A DNA stretch of 13,930 bases from an uncultured Eubacteriales bacterium (GTDB lineage: Bacteria; Bacillota; Clostridia; Peptostreptococcales; Anaerovoracaceae), in NCBI GenBank assembly GCA_902803185.1, contig CADCOV010000043.1:1-13930 (forward strand), read 5' to 3'. Shown here in pieces: positions 1-6,861 of the stretch (its first letter is position 1; the number at the start of each line of letters is the position of its first letter). Under the pieces are notes generated by a model, which saw only the letters and a list, made by a program, of their open reading frames with translations, had not been told where the DNA came from and searched no databases. Made by a program: the position numbers and the translations under genes.

Positions 1-268
1 AGCTCTTGTCGAAGAGGAGCTGCATGCCCAGGCAGATGCCCAGCAAAGGCTTTCCCGCCTTCGCCTCCTCCAGCACGGTCTCCTGCATGCCGCTCTCCCG
101 GAGCTTGCGGGCCGCGTCCTCGAAGGCGCCCACCCCCGGCAGGACGATCTTGTCCGCCTTTTTGAGCACGGCAGGGTCTTTGGTCAGAACGGCCTCCGCG
201 CCGATCTGCTGAAAGGAGCAGGTCAGAGAAAAGATGTTGCCCACTCCGTAATCCACGATCGCGATCAT
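1..268 (-). CDS. hisH: Imidazole glycerol phosphate synthase, glutamine amidotransferase subunit HisH (partial, C-terminus beyond window)
   Basis: HisH hydrolyses glutamine and channels ammonia to HisF, which makes imidazole glycerol phosphate and AICAR in histidine synthesis. Only the first 89 codons are visible; the frame is open through the left edge. The start [11 protein letters not shown] is the typical N-terminus of class I glutamine amidotransferases of this family. The oxyanion-loop region reads [10 protein letters not shown] (about residues 43-52), and the nucleophile elbow GICLGMQ carries the catalytic cysteine at residue 79. The catalytic His and Glu lie outside the window. The ATG overlaps the hisB stop in an ATGA arrangement, so the two are probably translationally coupled. 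Identification is firm from the motifs and the neighbours. Confidence 0.95.
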   Translation of the reverse strand, partial: MIAIVDYGVGNIFSLTCSFQQIGAEAVLTKDPAVLKKADKIVLPGVGAFEDAARKLRESGMQETVLEEAKAGKPLLGICLGMQLLFDKS

Positions 269-864
269 AACAGTCCCTTCGTGGACGGGATCTGTCCCGC
301 CCGTTTCTCATCGATGGATGCGGCCTTCGCCACCACTCTGCCCGCCGCCTTGAACATGCTCTCGGCGATGTGGTGGCTGTTCTCCCCCGCCAGCTCCCTG
401 AAGTGCAGGGTGACGCCGGCGCTGCGGACGAAGCCCAGCCAGAACTCCTTCACCAGCTCGGTGTCGAAGCAGCCGATCTTCTCCGTCGGGAAGGTCACGG
501 CAAAGCCCAGATAGTCCCTGCCGGAGATGTCGATGGCGGCCAGCATCAAAGCCTCGTCCATCGGCAAAACGATGTCCGCGTACCGGGTGATCCCCTTCTT
601 GTCGCCCAGGGCCTCCTTCAGAGCCTGCCCCAGGGCGATGCCCACGTCCTCGACGGAGTGGTGGAAATCCACCTCCGTATCCCCCTCGCAGCAGGCGTCC
701 AGGCGGAACCCGCCGTGGGCCGCGAACAGGGTCAGCATGTGATCCAGGAACCCGACGCCGGTGGCGATGCGGTTCTCCGCGGTCTCTCCCGCGTCCAGGT
801 CCAGGAAGATCCTGACGTCGGTCTCTCCGGTCTTTCTGGCGATCTCAGCCCGTCTTTCACTCAT
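265..864 (-). CDS. hisB: Imidazoleglycerol-phosphate dehydratase HisB
   Basis: Converts imidazole glycerol phosphate to imidazole acetol phosphate in cytosolic histidine synthesis. The 199-residue length is that of the monofunctional dehydratase; there is no histidinol-phosphatase domain. The metal-binding signatures are all present: GVGFLDHML (residues 36-44), [15 protein letters not shown] (66-80) and the second His pair [13 protein letters not shown] (162-174). It ends in PSTKGLL, the usual C-terminal signature. The start overlaps the end of hisC by 8 bases, and its TGA shares an ATGA with hisH, so it is an internal gene of a tightly packed operon. No separate histidinol-phosphate phosphatase gene is visible in this part of the operon. 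Confidence 0.97.
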   Translation of the reverse strand: MSERRAEIARKTGETDVRIFLDLDAGETAENRIATGVGFLDHMLTLFAAHGGFRLDACCEGDTEVDFHHSVEDVGIALGQALKEALGDKKGITRYADIVLPMDEALMLAAIDISGRDYLGFAVTFPTEKIGCFDTELVKEFWLGFVRSAGVTLHFRELAGENSHHIAESMFKAAGRVVAKAASIDEKRAGQIPSTKGLL

Positions 865-1960
865 CGCTCTTTCCTCCCATCAAAGCCTTCAGCGCCGCGA
901 GGAAGCTCTCCATCTCCTCCGGCGTCCCGATCGTCACCCGGAACCGGTCCCGGATCTCCGGGCGGCTCCACCAGCGGACCAGGATGCCCTTCTCCCTGAG
1001 GCCCAGGTAGGCCTCCTCGCCTCCCAGCGCAGGCAGGCAGGAGACGAACAGGAAGTTCGATTTCGAAGGCAGGACCTCGCAGCCCATCTCTCTCAGGGCC
1101 TCGGCGGTCTTCTCCCTCGTTTCGGCGATCTTCACGCAGTTTTCTCTATAATACCCCCACTCCCTGAGGACCGCAAGTCCCGCAGCCTGGGTCATCCGGT
1201 TGACGTTGTACGGATTCGTGGAGTATTTGATCTTCTCCAGGTCCTCGATGACCGCAAGGCTCCCCGCCGCGTAGCCCAGCCTGGCCCCCGCGAGAGAGGC
1301 GGATTTGGAGTAGGTCCGCGCCACCAGGAGGTTATCGTACTTTGCGAGCAGACCCATGGCGGACTCCGCGCCGAAGTCCACGTAGGCCTCGTCCACCAGG
1401 ACCAGGCTGTCCGGCTCCGCCTGAAGCAGGGCCTCGATCTCCCCTGCGGAGAGGGCGATCCCCGTCGGGGCGTTCGGGTTGGCGAAGACGATGAGCTTCT
1501 TCCCCGGCACGGCCCGGTAGTCTGCGAGATCGATGGTGTAGTCCTCCCGGAGCGGGATCCTGCGGTAGCTGCAGCCGTGGAACTCGGCGAAGACCTCGTA
1601 GAAGCCGTAGCTGATGTCCGGGAAGAGGACCGTGGTCCCCTCGCCGGAGAAGGCCAGGAAGGCGAAGTTCAGGATGTCGTCGCTGCCGTTGGAGACGAAG
1701 ATATTCTCCTTCTCCAGTGCGAGCCCCGCAAACTCGCCGTTCAAAAAGCCCGCGAGGGCCTCCCTCAGAGCGGTCTGGGTCGGATCCGAATAGAGCCTGA
1801 GATCCGCAAGCGCGGACGCATCCACCGCCGCCAGGACGGCCGGTCCCGGCGGATACGGGGATTCGTTGGTGTTCAGTTTGATGTAGCGGCGGTCCCGCGG
1901 CTGTTCGCCCGGGGTGTAGGCCTCGAAGCCCGCGAAGCGCGGGTCCAGAAATCTGCTCAT
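857..1960 (-). CDS. hisC: Histidinol-phosphate aminotransferase HisC
   Basis: PLP-dependent class I/II aminotransferase that moves the amino group of glutamate to imidazole acetol phosphate, giving histidinol phosphate. The 367-residue length is normal for the family. Visible signatures are the substrate and N-terminal arm motif [11 protein letters not shown] (28-38), the cofactor-contacting NPNAPTG (161-167), LVDEAYVDF with the PLP-ring Asp at 190, and [15 protein letters not shown] (216-230), where Lys219 should form the Schiff base. A carboxylate-binding arginine lies in FRVTIG near residue 341. The start ATG overlaps the hisG stop as ATGA, and the stop overlaps hisB by 8 bases. HisC-type enzymes can also act on aromatic substrates, but the operon makes histidine the main role. 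Confidence 0.97.
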   Translation of the reverse strand: MSRFLDPRFAGFEAYTPGEQPRDRRYIKLNTNESPYPPGPAVLAAVDASALADLRLYSDPTQTALREALAGFLNGEFAGLALEKENIFVSNGSDDILNFAFLAFSGEGTTVLFPDISYGFYEVFAEFHGCSYRRIPLREDYTIDLADYRAVPGKKLIVFANPNAPTGIALSAGEIEALLQAEPDSLVLVDEAYVDFGAESAMGLLAKYDNLLVARTYSKSASLAGARLGYAAGSLAVIEDLEKIKYSTNPYNVNRMTQAAGLAVLREWGYYRENCVKIAETREKTAEALREMGCEVLPSKSNFLFVSCLPALGGEEAYLGLREKGILVRWWSRPEIRDRFRVTIGTPEEMESFLAALKALMGGKSDE

Positions 1961-2628
1961 TCCAGTGCCTCCGTGATCTTTCTCAGCCCCTCTACCAGGG
2001 CGGAAAGCCTGTCGTTCTTGAATTTATATGCGGCTTTGTTCGCGATCAGCCTGGCGCTGATCTCCACCACCGTGTCCACCACGTAGAGGTCGTTCTCCCT
2101 TAAGGTGCTGCCGGTCTCCACGATGTCGACGATCACGTCGGAAAGCCCCAGCACCGGGGCCAGCTCGATGGAGCCGTGGAGGTTGATGATGTCGATGTCC
2201 CGGCTCTCCTTTTCGTAGTAGCGGCGGGCGATGTTCGGGAACTTGGTGGCGACCCTCAAGGTGCTGGAGGTGTCGTCCCGGAAGCCGTTCTCCGCGGCCA
2301 CCGCCATCCGGCACTTGCCCTTCTTCAGGTCCAGGAGCTCGTAGACGTCCGGCCGGTACTCCAGGATGATGTCCTTGCCCGCCACGCCGATGTCCGCGGC
2401 GCCTCTCTCCACGTAGATCGTGACGTCGCTCGGCTTGACCCAGAAGTAGCGGATCTGTTTCTCCGGGTTCTCAAAGACCAGCTTGCGGCTGTCGTCCAGG
2501 ATCCCGTCGCAAGGGTAGCCCGCCTCCGCGAACATGCGGTAGACCTTCTCCCCGAGCCGTCCCTTCGGCAGGGCCACGTTGATGGTGTCCCCGGTGATAT
2601 CTCTGACGATCTTATCCGTTGATCTCAA
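1957..2628 (-). CDS. hisG: ATP phosphoribosyltransferase catalytic subunit HisG (short form)
   Basis: First committed enzyme of histidine synthesis, condensing ATP with PRPP. At 223 residues it is the short form, which lacks the C-terminal regulatory domain and is known to need HisZ. HisZ is indeed encoded immediately upstream. Recognisable parts are INVALPKGRL near the N-terminus, ADIGVAGKDIILE, and the PRPP-binding stretch VDIVETGSTLRENDL. No ATG lies ahead of the conserved INVALPKGR block. The best start is a TTG at 2628, preceded nine bases upstream by a GGGGAGG Shine-Dalgarno inside the end of hisZ; the two genes overlap by 17 bases. This should couple HisG production to HisZ. The stop overlaps hisC as ATGA. 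Confidence 0.95.
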   Translation of the reverse strand: MRSTDKIVRDITGDTINVALPKGRLGEKVYRMFAEAGYPCDGILDDSRKLVFENPEKQIRYFWVKPSDVTIYVERGAADIGVAGKDIILEYRPDVYELLDLKKGKCRMAVAAENGFRDDTSSTLRVATKFPNIARRYYEKESRDIDIINLHGSIELAPVLGLSDVIVDIVETGSTLRENDLYVVDTVVEISARLIANKAAYKFKNDRLSALVEGLRKITEALE

Positions 2629-3730
2629 TGGTCCTGACCTCCCCTCCGTCGAACTTCAGGAGCCTGCGGCAGGTCATCCCCGCCGGCACGACCCGCTCCG
2701 TCAGAAGGCTTTCGCCGCCGGCGCGGATCCTCTCCGCCGCCTCGGCCAGCGCCGGATCCCCGGCGTCCTTCTCCTCATAGAGCAAAATGACGTCCACGTC
2801 GTATTCCCTCGCCTCCTTGACCAGCATGTTCAGCCGGTCCAGGTAGAGGGCGAACCCCACGGCGCCGCCGGGCTTGCCGCTCCGCTCCATGACGCCGTCG
2901 TAGCGGCCGCCGGAGAGGATGCCCGCCGGGATCCCCCGGATGTAGCCCCGGAAGGTGATCCCGCTGTAGTAGTTCATGTTGTTGACGATGGAAAAATCGA
3001 TGTTGATGTTCCGGCCCATCCGGTTCTCGCTGAGGTAGCGGCAGAGGGCTGCCAGCTCCTCCAGGCAGGCGTCCGCCGCCGGGCTGACCTTGAGCTTCTT
3101 CAGGCCCTGGAGGGCGCTCCTGTAATTGCCGCAGCTCTCGATGAGGGTCCTCAGGGTCTCCATGAGGGTCTCGGAGATCGCGCCCTGCTCCGCCATCCCG
3201 GCGAGCTCGTGGACGCTCTTCTTGCTGATGCAGGAGGCGATGGCGCTGCGGTATTCCGCCGGCGCGTCCGCCAGGATCTCCTGGAGGAACCCCAGGTGGG
3301 AGATGTCCAGGATGAACTCCGGGCTGATGGTCCTGAGGCTCTTGCAGGCCAGGAGGACCACCTCCTTCATCTGCTGGGCGTCGATGGTGCCCAGGCACTC
3401 CAGGCCGGTCTGCAGGATCTCCCTGTAGTCCCCGTCCCGCTCCATCCGGTAGATGCTCTCGCTGTAGGAGACCTTGCGGGTGGTCTCCTTCTCCGGCCGG
3501 TAATTCTTGACGATGGAAAGGGTCAGGTCCGGGCGGAAGGTCATCAGCTTGCCGTCCCAGCCCGGGAAGGCGATGATGCTCTCCGTCGGGATGAAGTCCC
3601 GGTTCCGGATATAGAGGTCGTATTCCTCGAACTTGTCCATCTTGAGAGGCAGATACCCGTAGCTGCGGTACAGCTGCCTGAGCTTCAGGTTGACTCTCTC
3701 GTCGATCCTCATCTCTGTCTTTTCACTCAT
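2612..3730 (-). CDS. hisZ: ATP phosphoribosyltransferase regulatory subunit HisZ
   Basis: HisZ is a histidyl-tRNA-synthetase-like protein without aminoacylation activity. It forms a hetero-oligomer with short HisG and confers activity and histidine feedback control. The protein has class II synthetase motifs: FRPDLT (65-70, motif 2 region), QTGLECLG (107-114), YYSGITFRGY (254-263) and GGRYDG (274-279, motif 3 region). At 372 residues it lacks the C-terminal anticodon-binding domain of a true HisRS, and it sits directly before hisG. Both facts argue for HisZ. The ATG at 3730 has a strong GGGAGGAG Shine-Dalgarno about eight bases upstream. It is the first gene of the operon, about 60 nt after the predicted transcription start. 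Confidence 0.95.
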   Translation of the reverse strand: MSEKTEMRIDERVNLKLRQLYRSYGYLPLKMDKFEEYDLYIRNRDFIPTESIIAFPGWDGKLMTFRPDLTLSIVKNYRPEKETTRKVSYSESIYRMERDGDYREILQTGLECLGTIDAQQMKEVVLLACKSLRTISPEFILDISHLGFLQEILADAPAEYRSAIASCISKKSVHELAGMAEQGAISETLMETLRTLIESCGNYRSALQGLKKLKVSPAADACLEELAALCRYLSENRMGRNINIDFSIVNNMNYYSGITFRGYIRGIPAGILSGGRYDGVMERSGKPGGAVGFALYLDRLNMLVKEAREYDVDVILLYEEKDAGDPALAEAAERIRAGGESLLTERVVPAGMTCRRLLKFDGGEVRTIEING

Positions 3731-3781
3731 AGTTCTTCTCCTCCCGCCGCCCCTTCCGGCAACGGGAAACAGTCCGGTTTG

Positions 3782-3821
3782 CTTTATTACTTTACTATGC
3801 TAACGCAATGCTGTAATAAAG
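3782..3821 (-). promoter_or_regulatory. Inverted repeat overlapping the his promoter (candidate operator)
   Basis: Two perfect 9-bp arms, CTTTATTAC at 3782-3790 and GTAATAAAG at 3813-3821, are separated by 22 bases. The left arm covers the predicted transcription start and the right arm abuts the -35 box, so the -10 lies between them. Two AGCAT direct repeats, 11 bases apart start to start, fall in the spacer on the minus strand. The geometry fits a dimeric repressor or a looped pair of half-sites. The bound protein is unknown; a histidine-responsive repressor is an inference from position only. Confidence 0.5.
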
Positions 3822-3825
3822 TCAA
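3797..3825 (-). promoter_or_regulatory. Predicted sigma-70-type promoter of the his operon
   Basis: On the minus strand, TTGACT (3820-3825) is followed by a 17-base spacer and TAGCAT (3797-3802). Transcription would begin near 3790, leaving a leader of about 60 nt before hisZ. That is too short for a T-box. The terminator of the preceding unit ends just upstream, so this is the natural start of the his transcript. Confidence 0.65.
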
Positions 3826-3845
3826 TCGGATTCTTTGTTGTTTTT

Positions 3846-3882
3846 TATAAAATACAAGCTGCCGTCCGGATGGACGGCAGCT
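3846..3882 (-). terminator. Intrinsic terminator after the small membrane-protein gene
   Basis: A perfect 11-bp stem (AGCTGCCGTCC at 3857-3867 with its complement at 3872-3882) closes a four-base loop. On the minus strand it is followed by a T-rich stretch, TTGTATTTTAT. It starts five bases past the stop codon of the preceding gene. No T-run follows on the plus strand, so it works for leftward transcripts. It separates the radical SAM unit from the his operon. Confidence 0.85.
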
Positions 3883-3887
3883 GTCGG

Positions 3888-4121
3888 TCAGTCTATGATG
3901 GATGGTTCCCGGTCGGCGCAGGAAGAGCCGTTCTCCTGTCCGAACCTCGCGCACATGGAGGCGAGTTTACAGCTCTGGCACGCCTCTGCCCTGGCCTTGT
4001 TCTCCTCCTCCGTCCGGGTCTCTGCGTTCTTCTGTGCCAGGTAGACGGAAAGAAAGGCGATGCCGCCAACGATGGCGCCGGCGATCACCACGTAGAGGAT
4101 GTGGCTGAGAAAGTATTCCAT
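3888..4121 (-). CDS. Small single-pass membrane protein with a four-cysteine tail (unknown function)
   Basis: A 77-residue protein that I do not recognise. Residues 4-29 form one hydrophobic, glycine-containing transmembrane segment (HILYVVIAGAIVGGIAFL region). A charged linker (about 31-46) follows, then a short tail with cysteines at 48, 51, 57 and 68 (pattern C-x2-C-x5-C-x10-C), which could bind an Fe-S cluster or zinc. The general layout, an N-terminal helix plus Cys-rich tail, resembles small FeoB-associated Cys-rich proteins, but no feo gene is near and I do not assign that function. The start was set at the ATG at 4121 because GGGGG lies about six bases upstream. An in-frame GTG at 4136, overlapping the radical SAM stop by one base, would add five residues but has a poor ribosome site. 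Its position directly after the radical SAM gene and before a terminator suggests a shared role. Confidence 0.75.
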   Translation of the reverse strand: MEYFLSHILYVVIAGAIVGGIAFLSVYLAQKNAETRTEEENKARAEACQSCKLASMCARFGQENGSSCADREPSIID

Positions 4122-4135
4122 ATCGGTCCCCCGCA

Positions 4136-5524
4136 CTACTCAAGAGTGCTCATATCTACCTTTTTGGTCTCGTAGTTGAAGTGCTTCTCCGATTCCGGAG
4201 CCCACATCTCAGCGTAGAGCCTGGTCTTCTGGCAGAGGTGGTCGGCGCTCTCCGGGGACTGCAGGTCCGTGGACTTGGCGCCGGATTCGGCCACCAGCTT
4301 CGGCAGGATGTCCGGGTTCTCCAGCATCGGGCACGGACGCAGGTGGTTGTCGCTGAACGGCTGGTTGTTGTGATAGGCCATGAACAGCGGCTGCTGGAGG
4401 ATCTCCAGGATCGTGTTCTCCCTGATGTTGCCGTTGGAATAGTGGATGAATACGCACGGTTCCGCGTCGCCGTTGGCGTTGATGTGGAAATAGTTCCTGC
4501 CGCCCGCGATGCAGCCGCCGACGTACTCGCCGTCGTTCTGGAAGTCGAAGCAGAACAGGCCTTCGCCGTCCTTGAGGCTTCTGATCTTACGGATGCGCTT
4601 GATCATGTACTCTCTCTGCTCCGGGGTCACCATGAGCTCAGGGGAAGCGTCGTTGCCCACCGGCATGTAGTGGAAGTACATGGAGAACTGCACGCCTTTC
4701 TCGATCTCCATCTTGATGAATTCCTCGGAGGTGACGGTCTTGCAGTTGTGGGTGGTGTAGGCGATGGAGGTGCCGAACATGCAGCCGTGCTCCTTCAGCA
4801 GGTCCATGGCGTGCATGACGCGGTTGAAGACGCCCTGGCCTCTGCGGTCGTCATTGGTGTCCTCAAATCCCTCCAGGCTGATGGCGAGGCCCAGGTTGCC
4901 GACTCTCTGCAGCTCCTTGCAGAAGGCCTCGTCCACGAGGGTGCCGTTGGTGAACGCGATGAAGGCGCAGTCCGGGTTCATCTCGCAGATCTTGATCAGG
5001 TCGTCCTTCCTGACCAGCGGTTCACCGCCGGTGTACATATAGAAGTGGATGCCCAGCTCCTTGCCCTGCTGGATGACGTTGTTGATCTCGTCCAGGGTCA
5101 GGTTCAGCTTATGGCCGTACTCGGCCGCCCAGCAGCCGGTGCAGCGCAGGTTGCAGGCGCTGGTCGGATCCATCAGGATCAGCCACGGCACGTTGCAGCC
5201 GTACTTTTCTCTTGCCTCGTGCATGATCTTGGTGCCGCGGAACATGGCCTCATAGCCGAAGTTCAAAACGGCCTGCTTCAGCACGTTCTTGTCGAGGTTG
5301 TCGACGAGGCGGTTGATGTACTTCATGAGGACGCCGTCCTCTTCCTTGATCACGGCTTCCATCTTGTCGTAATCGAAGCCCATGTTCGCGTCCTTCAGGT
5401 ACTTCTCCGCGAGTTTGAACATATCCAGGACAGCCTGCTGGCGATCCTTGCCCATCTTGGCATAGGCGATCTCGAAACCGGCAGAGAACGCAGCTCTCCC
5501 GGCCTTATGGGTTAAACTAGACAT
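4136..5524 (-). CDS. Radical SAM protein with SPASM-like C-terminal cysteines (substrate unknown)
   Basis: A 462-residue radical SAM enzyme. The [4Fe-4S]-binding CxxxCxxC is at C124, C128 and C131 in TSACNLRCTGCW, and the SAM-binding GGEP is at 166-169. After the barrel, C338, C357, C398 and C431 occur; the stretch C-x18-C ending in NANGDAEPC (349-357) resembles the SPASM/twitch region that carries auxiliary Fe-S clusters. Residues 1-110 form a helical, charged domain that typical SPASM enzymes lack. Such proteins modify peptides, proteins or small molecules, or mature other enzymes; nothing here identifies the substrate, and no RiPP precursor or transporter is adjacent. The ATG at 5524 has an AGAGGAG ribosome site about 11 bases upstream. 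It is followed by a small Cys-rich membrane protein gene in the same transcript, with its own promoter region and terminator. Confidence 0.9.
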   Translation of the reverse strand: MSSLTHKAGRAAFSAGFEIAYAKMGKDRQQAVLDMFKLAEKYLKDANMGFDYDKMEAVIKEEDGVLMKYINRLVDNLDKNVLKQAVLNFGYEAMFRGTKIMHEAREKYGCNVPWLILMDPTSACNLRCTGCWAAEYGHKLNLTLDEINNVIQQGKELGIHFYMYTGGEPLVRKDDLIKICEMNPDCAFIAFTNGTLVDEAFCKELQRVGNLGLAISLEGFEDTNDDRRGQGVFNRVMHAMDLLKEHGCMFGTSIAYTTHNCKTVTSEEFIKMEIEKGVQFSMYFHYMPVGNDASPELMVTPEQREYMIKRIRKIRSLKDGEGLFCFDFQNDGEYVGGCIAGGRNYFHINANGDAEPCVFIHYSNGNIRENTILEILQQPLFMAYHNNQPFSDNHLRPCPMLENPDILPKLVAESGAKSTDLQSPESADHLCQKTRLYAEMWAPESEKHFNYETKKVDMSTLE

Positions 5525-5577
5525 AAACGTATACTCTCCTCTTGCAACAAAGTTATTTCAATTCAATGGCGGAAATG

Positions 5578-5621
5578 ATTATACACTCCAATATGATATA
5601 CACTGGCCCGGCCTTTTTCAA
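5578..5621 (-). promoter_or_regulatory. Promoter region of the radical SAM operon with duplicated -10 repeat
   Basis: On the minus strand, TTGAAA (5616-5621), a 17-base spacer and TATCAT (5593-5598) form a good promoter. A perfect TATAAT (5578-5583) lies further downstream but has no good -35 box. The octamer AGTGTATA occurs twice, at 5597-5604 and 5580-5587, exactly 17 bases apart, so each candidate -10 element overlaps one copy. This could be two start sites, or paired sites for a regulator. Confidence 0.55.
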
Positions 5622-5624
5622 CCC

Positions 5625-5646
5625 GTAAAACTTTCTTCAGAAAGTT
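5625..5646 (-). terminator. Weak intrinsic terminator candidate after coaBC
   Basis: A 7-bp AT-rich stem (AACTTTC and GAAAGTT, 5629-5635 and 5640-5646) with a TTCA/TGAA loop overlaps the coaBC stop codon by one base. On the minus strand only a short T-run (TTTTA, partly within the stem) follows. The stem is weak, so some read-through into the radical SAM gene is plausible. Confidence 0.35.
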
Positions 5647-6848
5647 CAATCTCGATTCTTGGACAGTTCCAAAATTTTGTCAAAGATGAGTCTGGCGACC
5701 TCTTCCTTGCTGACCAGCGGCTGCGGCTCGGCGCCCGCCCGGGTGATGAAGGTGACGGCGTTGGTGTCCGTGCCGAAGCCGGAACCCGCCTCCTTCAGGT
5801 TGTTGGCCACGATCATATCCGCGTTCTTCTTCTCCAGCTTGGCCATGGAATTTTCCACCATGTTCTGGGTCTCCATGGAGAAGCCGCAGAGGAACTGCCC
5901 TTCTCTCTTATGCTCGCCCAGCCACTTCAGGATGTCCTGCGTCCGCTTCAGCGGGATCGAAAGATCCCCGTCCTTCTTTTTGATCTTCTGGTCGCTGTAG
6001 TCCGCCGGCGTGTAGTCGGCGACCGCAGCGGCCTTGATGACGATGTCCGTCTCTGCGGCCCGCTCCGCCACAGCCTCGAACATGTCCTGCGCGCTGGCGA
6101 CCTCCACCACGTCCACGAACTTCGGCACCTTCGCGGTGGTGGCGGCCTTGACCAGGGTCACCTCCGCGCCCCGCATCATCGCCTCCTTGGCGATGGCGAA
6201 GCCCATCTTGCCGCTGCTGTGGTTGGTGATGAAGCGGACCGGGTCCATGGATTCCCTGGTGGCGCCGGCGGTGACCAGCACCTTCTTCCCCGCCAGGTCC
6301 TTCTCCCGTCCGATGACCTTCTCCAGGCAGGCGAACAGGTCCTCCGGCTCAGGCATCTTGCCGGCGCCGGTGTCTCCGCAGGCCAGCCTGCCGCTGGCAG
6401 GGTCGATGACGGTGACGCCGTAGTGAGCGAGCTTCGCCAGGTTGTCCCGGGTCACCGGATTCTCGTACATCGCGGTGTTCATGGCCGGGGCCACCAGCTT
6501 CGGGCACTTCGCCGCCAGGAAGGTGGTGGTCAGCATGTCGTCGGCGATGCCGCAGGCGGCCTTGGCGATGACGTTGGCCGTGGCCGGGGCGATCAAAAAG
6601 ACGTCCGCCTTCTTTGCGAGGGAGATGTGCTCCACGTCGAACTTGAAGGTCCGGTCAAAGGTATCCACATAGCACTTGTTGCCGGTCAGCGTCTCGAAGG
6701 TCAGCGGGCTGATGAACTGACAGGCGTTCTTCGTCATGATGACCTCGACGTTGGCGTTCGTCTTCGTCAGCGCGCTGACGAGGGACGCCATCTTATAGGC
6801 GGCGATGCCGCCGCTGATCCCGATCAGAATGGTTTTGTTCTCGAACAT
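5646..6848 (-). CDS. coaBC: Bifunctional phosphopantothenoylcysteine decarboxylase / phosphopantothenate-cysteine ligase CoaBC
   Basis: Carries out two consecutive steps of coenzyme A synthesis: joining cysteine to 4'-phosphopantothenate, then decarboxylation to 4'-phosphopantetheine. The N-terminal flavin-dependent CoaC domain (about 1-185) shows GISGGIAAYK (10-19), the active-site His in VEHISLAKKADVF (His74), the flavin and substrate motif APAMNTAM (120-127) and the catalytic Cys in RLACGDTGAGKMPEP (Cys157). The C-terminal CoaB domain (about 186-400) shows VTAGATRE (192-199), FITNHSSGKMG (206-216), IKAAAVADY (271-279) and the lysine-rich KIKKK (288-292). The 400-residue length is normal for the fused enzyme. 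The ATG has an AGGAGGAG ribosome site, 13 bases after the HAD gene, so the two are probably co-transcribed. A weak hairpin overlaps its stop. Confidence 0.97.
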   Translation of the reverse strand: MFENKTILIGISGGIAAYKMASLVSALTKTNANVEVIMTKNACQFISPLTFETLTGNKCYVDTFDRTFKFDVEHISLAKKADVFLIAPATANVIAKAACGIADDMLTTTFLAAKCPKLVAPAMNTAMYENPVTRDNLAKLAHYGVTVIDPASGRLACGDTGAGKMPEPEDLFACLEKVIGREKDLAGKKVLVTAGATRESMDPVRFITNHSSGKMGFAIAKEAMMRGAEVTLVKAATTAKVPKFVDVVEVASAQDMFEAVAERAAETDIVIKAAAVADYTPADYSDQKIKKKDGDLSIPLKRTQDILKWLGEHKREGQFLCGFSMETQNMVENSMAKLEKKNADMIVANNLKEAGSGFGTDTNAVTFITRAGAEPQPLVSKEEVARLIFDKILELSKNRD

Positions 6849-6861
6849 GGTGCTCCTCCTG

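Noticed and set aside
2612..3730. Histidyl-tRNA synthetase
   Set aside because: It lacks the C-terminal anticodon-binding domain and is directly coupled to a short-form hisG, which identifies HisZ.
3731..3845. His T-box riboswitch ahead of hisZ
   Set aside because: The gap from the previous terminator is too short and the predicted leader is about 60 nt, with no specifier stem or T-box sequence seen.
761..3850. Long open frames on the plus strand opposite hisC, hisG and hisZ
   Set aside because: They mirror high-GC coding regions, have low-complexity Arg/Pro/Ala/Val-rich translations without recognisable motifs, and run across gene boundaries of well-supported minus-strand genes.
3888..4121. 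Small gene as a classic RiPP precursor
   Set aside because: A transmembrane helix at the N-terminus, no leader/core cleavage motif and no protease or transporter nearby argue against it, although a substrate role is not excluded.
4122..4136. GTG start giving the small membrane protein five more residues
   Set aside because: The GTG lacks a ribosome site, while the ATG at 4121 has GGGGG at good spacing; the extra residues sit ahead of the hydrophobic helix and add nothing recognisable.
4181..5515. Plus-strand open frame opposite the radical SAM gene
   Set aside because: It is an antisense shadow; the minus strand carries intact CxxxCxxC and GGEP motifs, and the plus translation has no family features.
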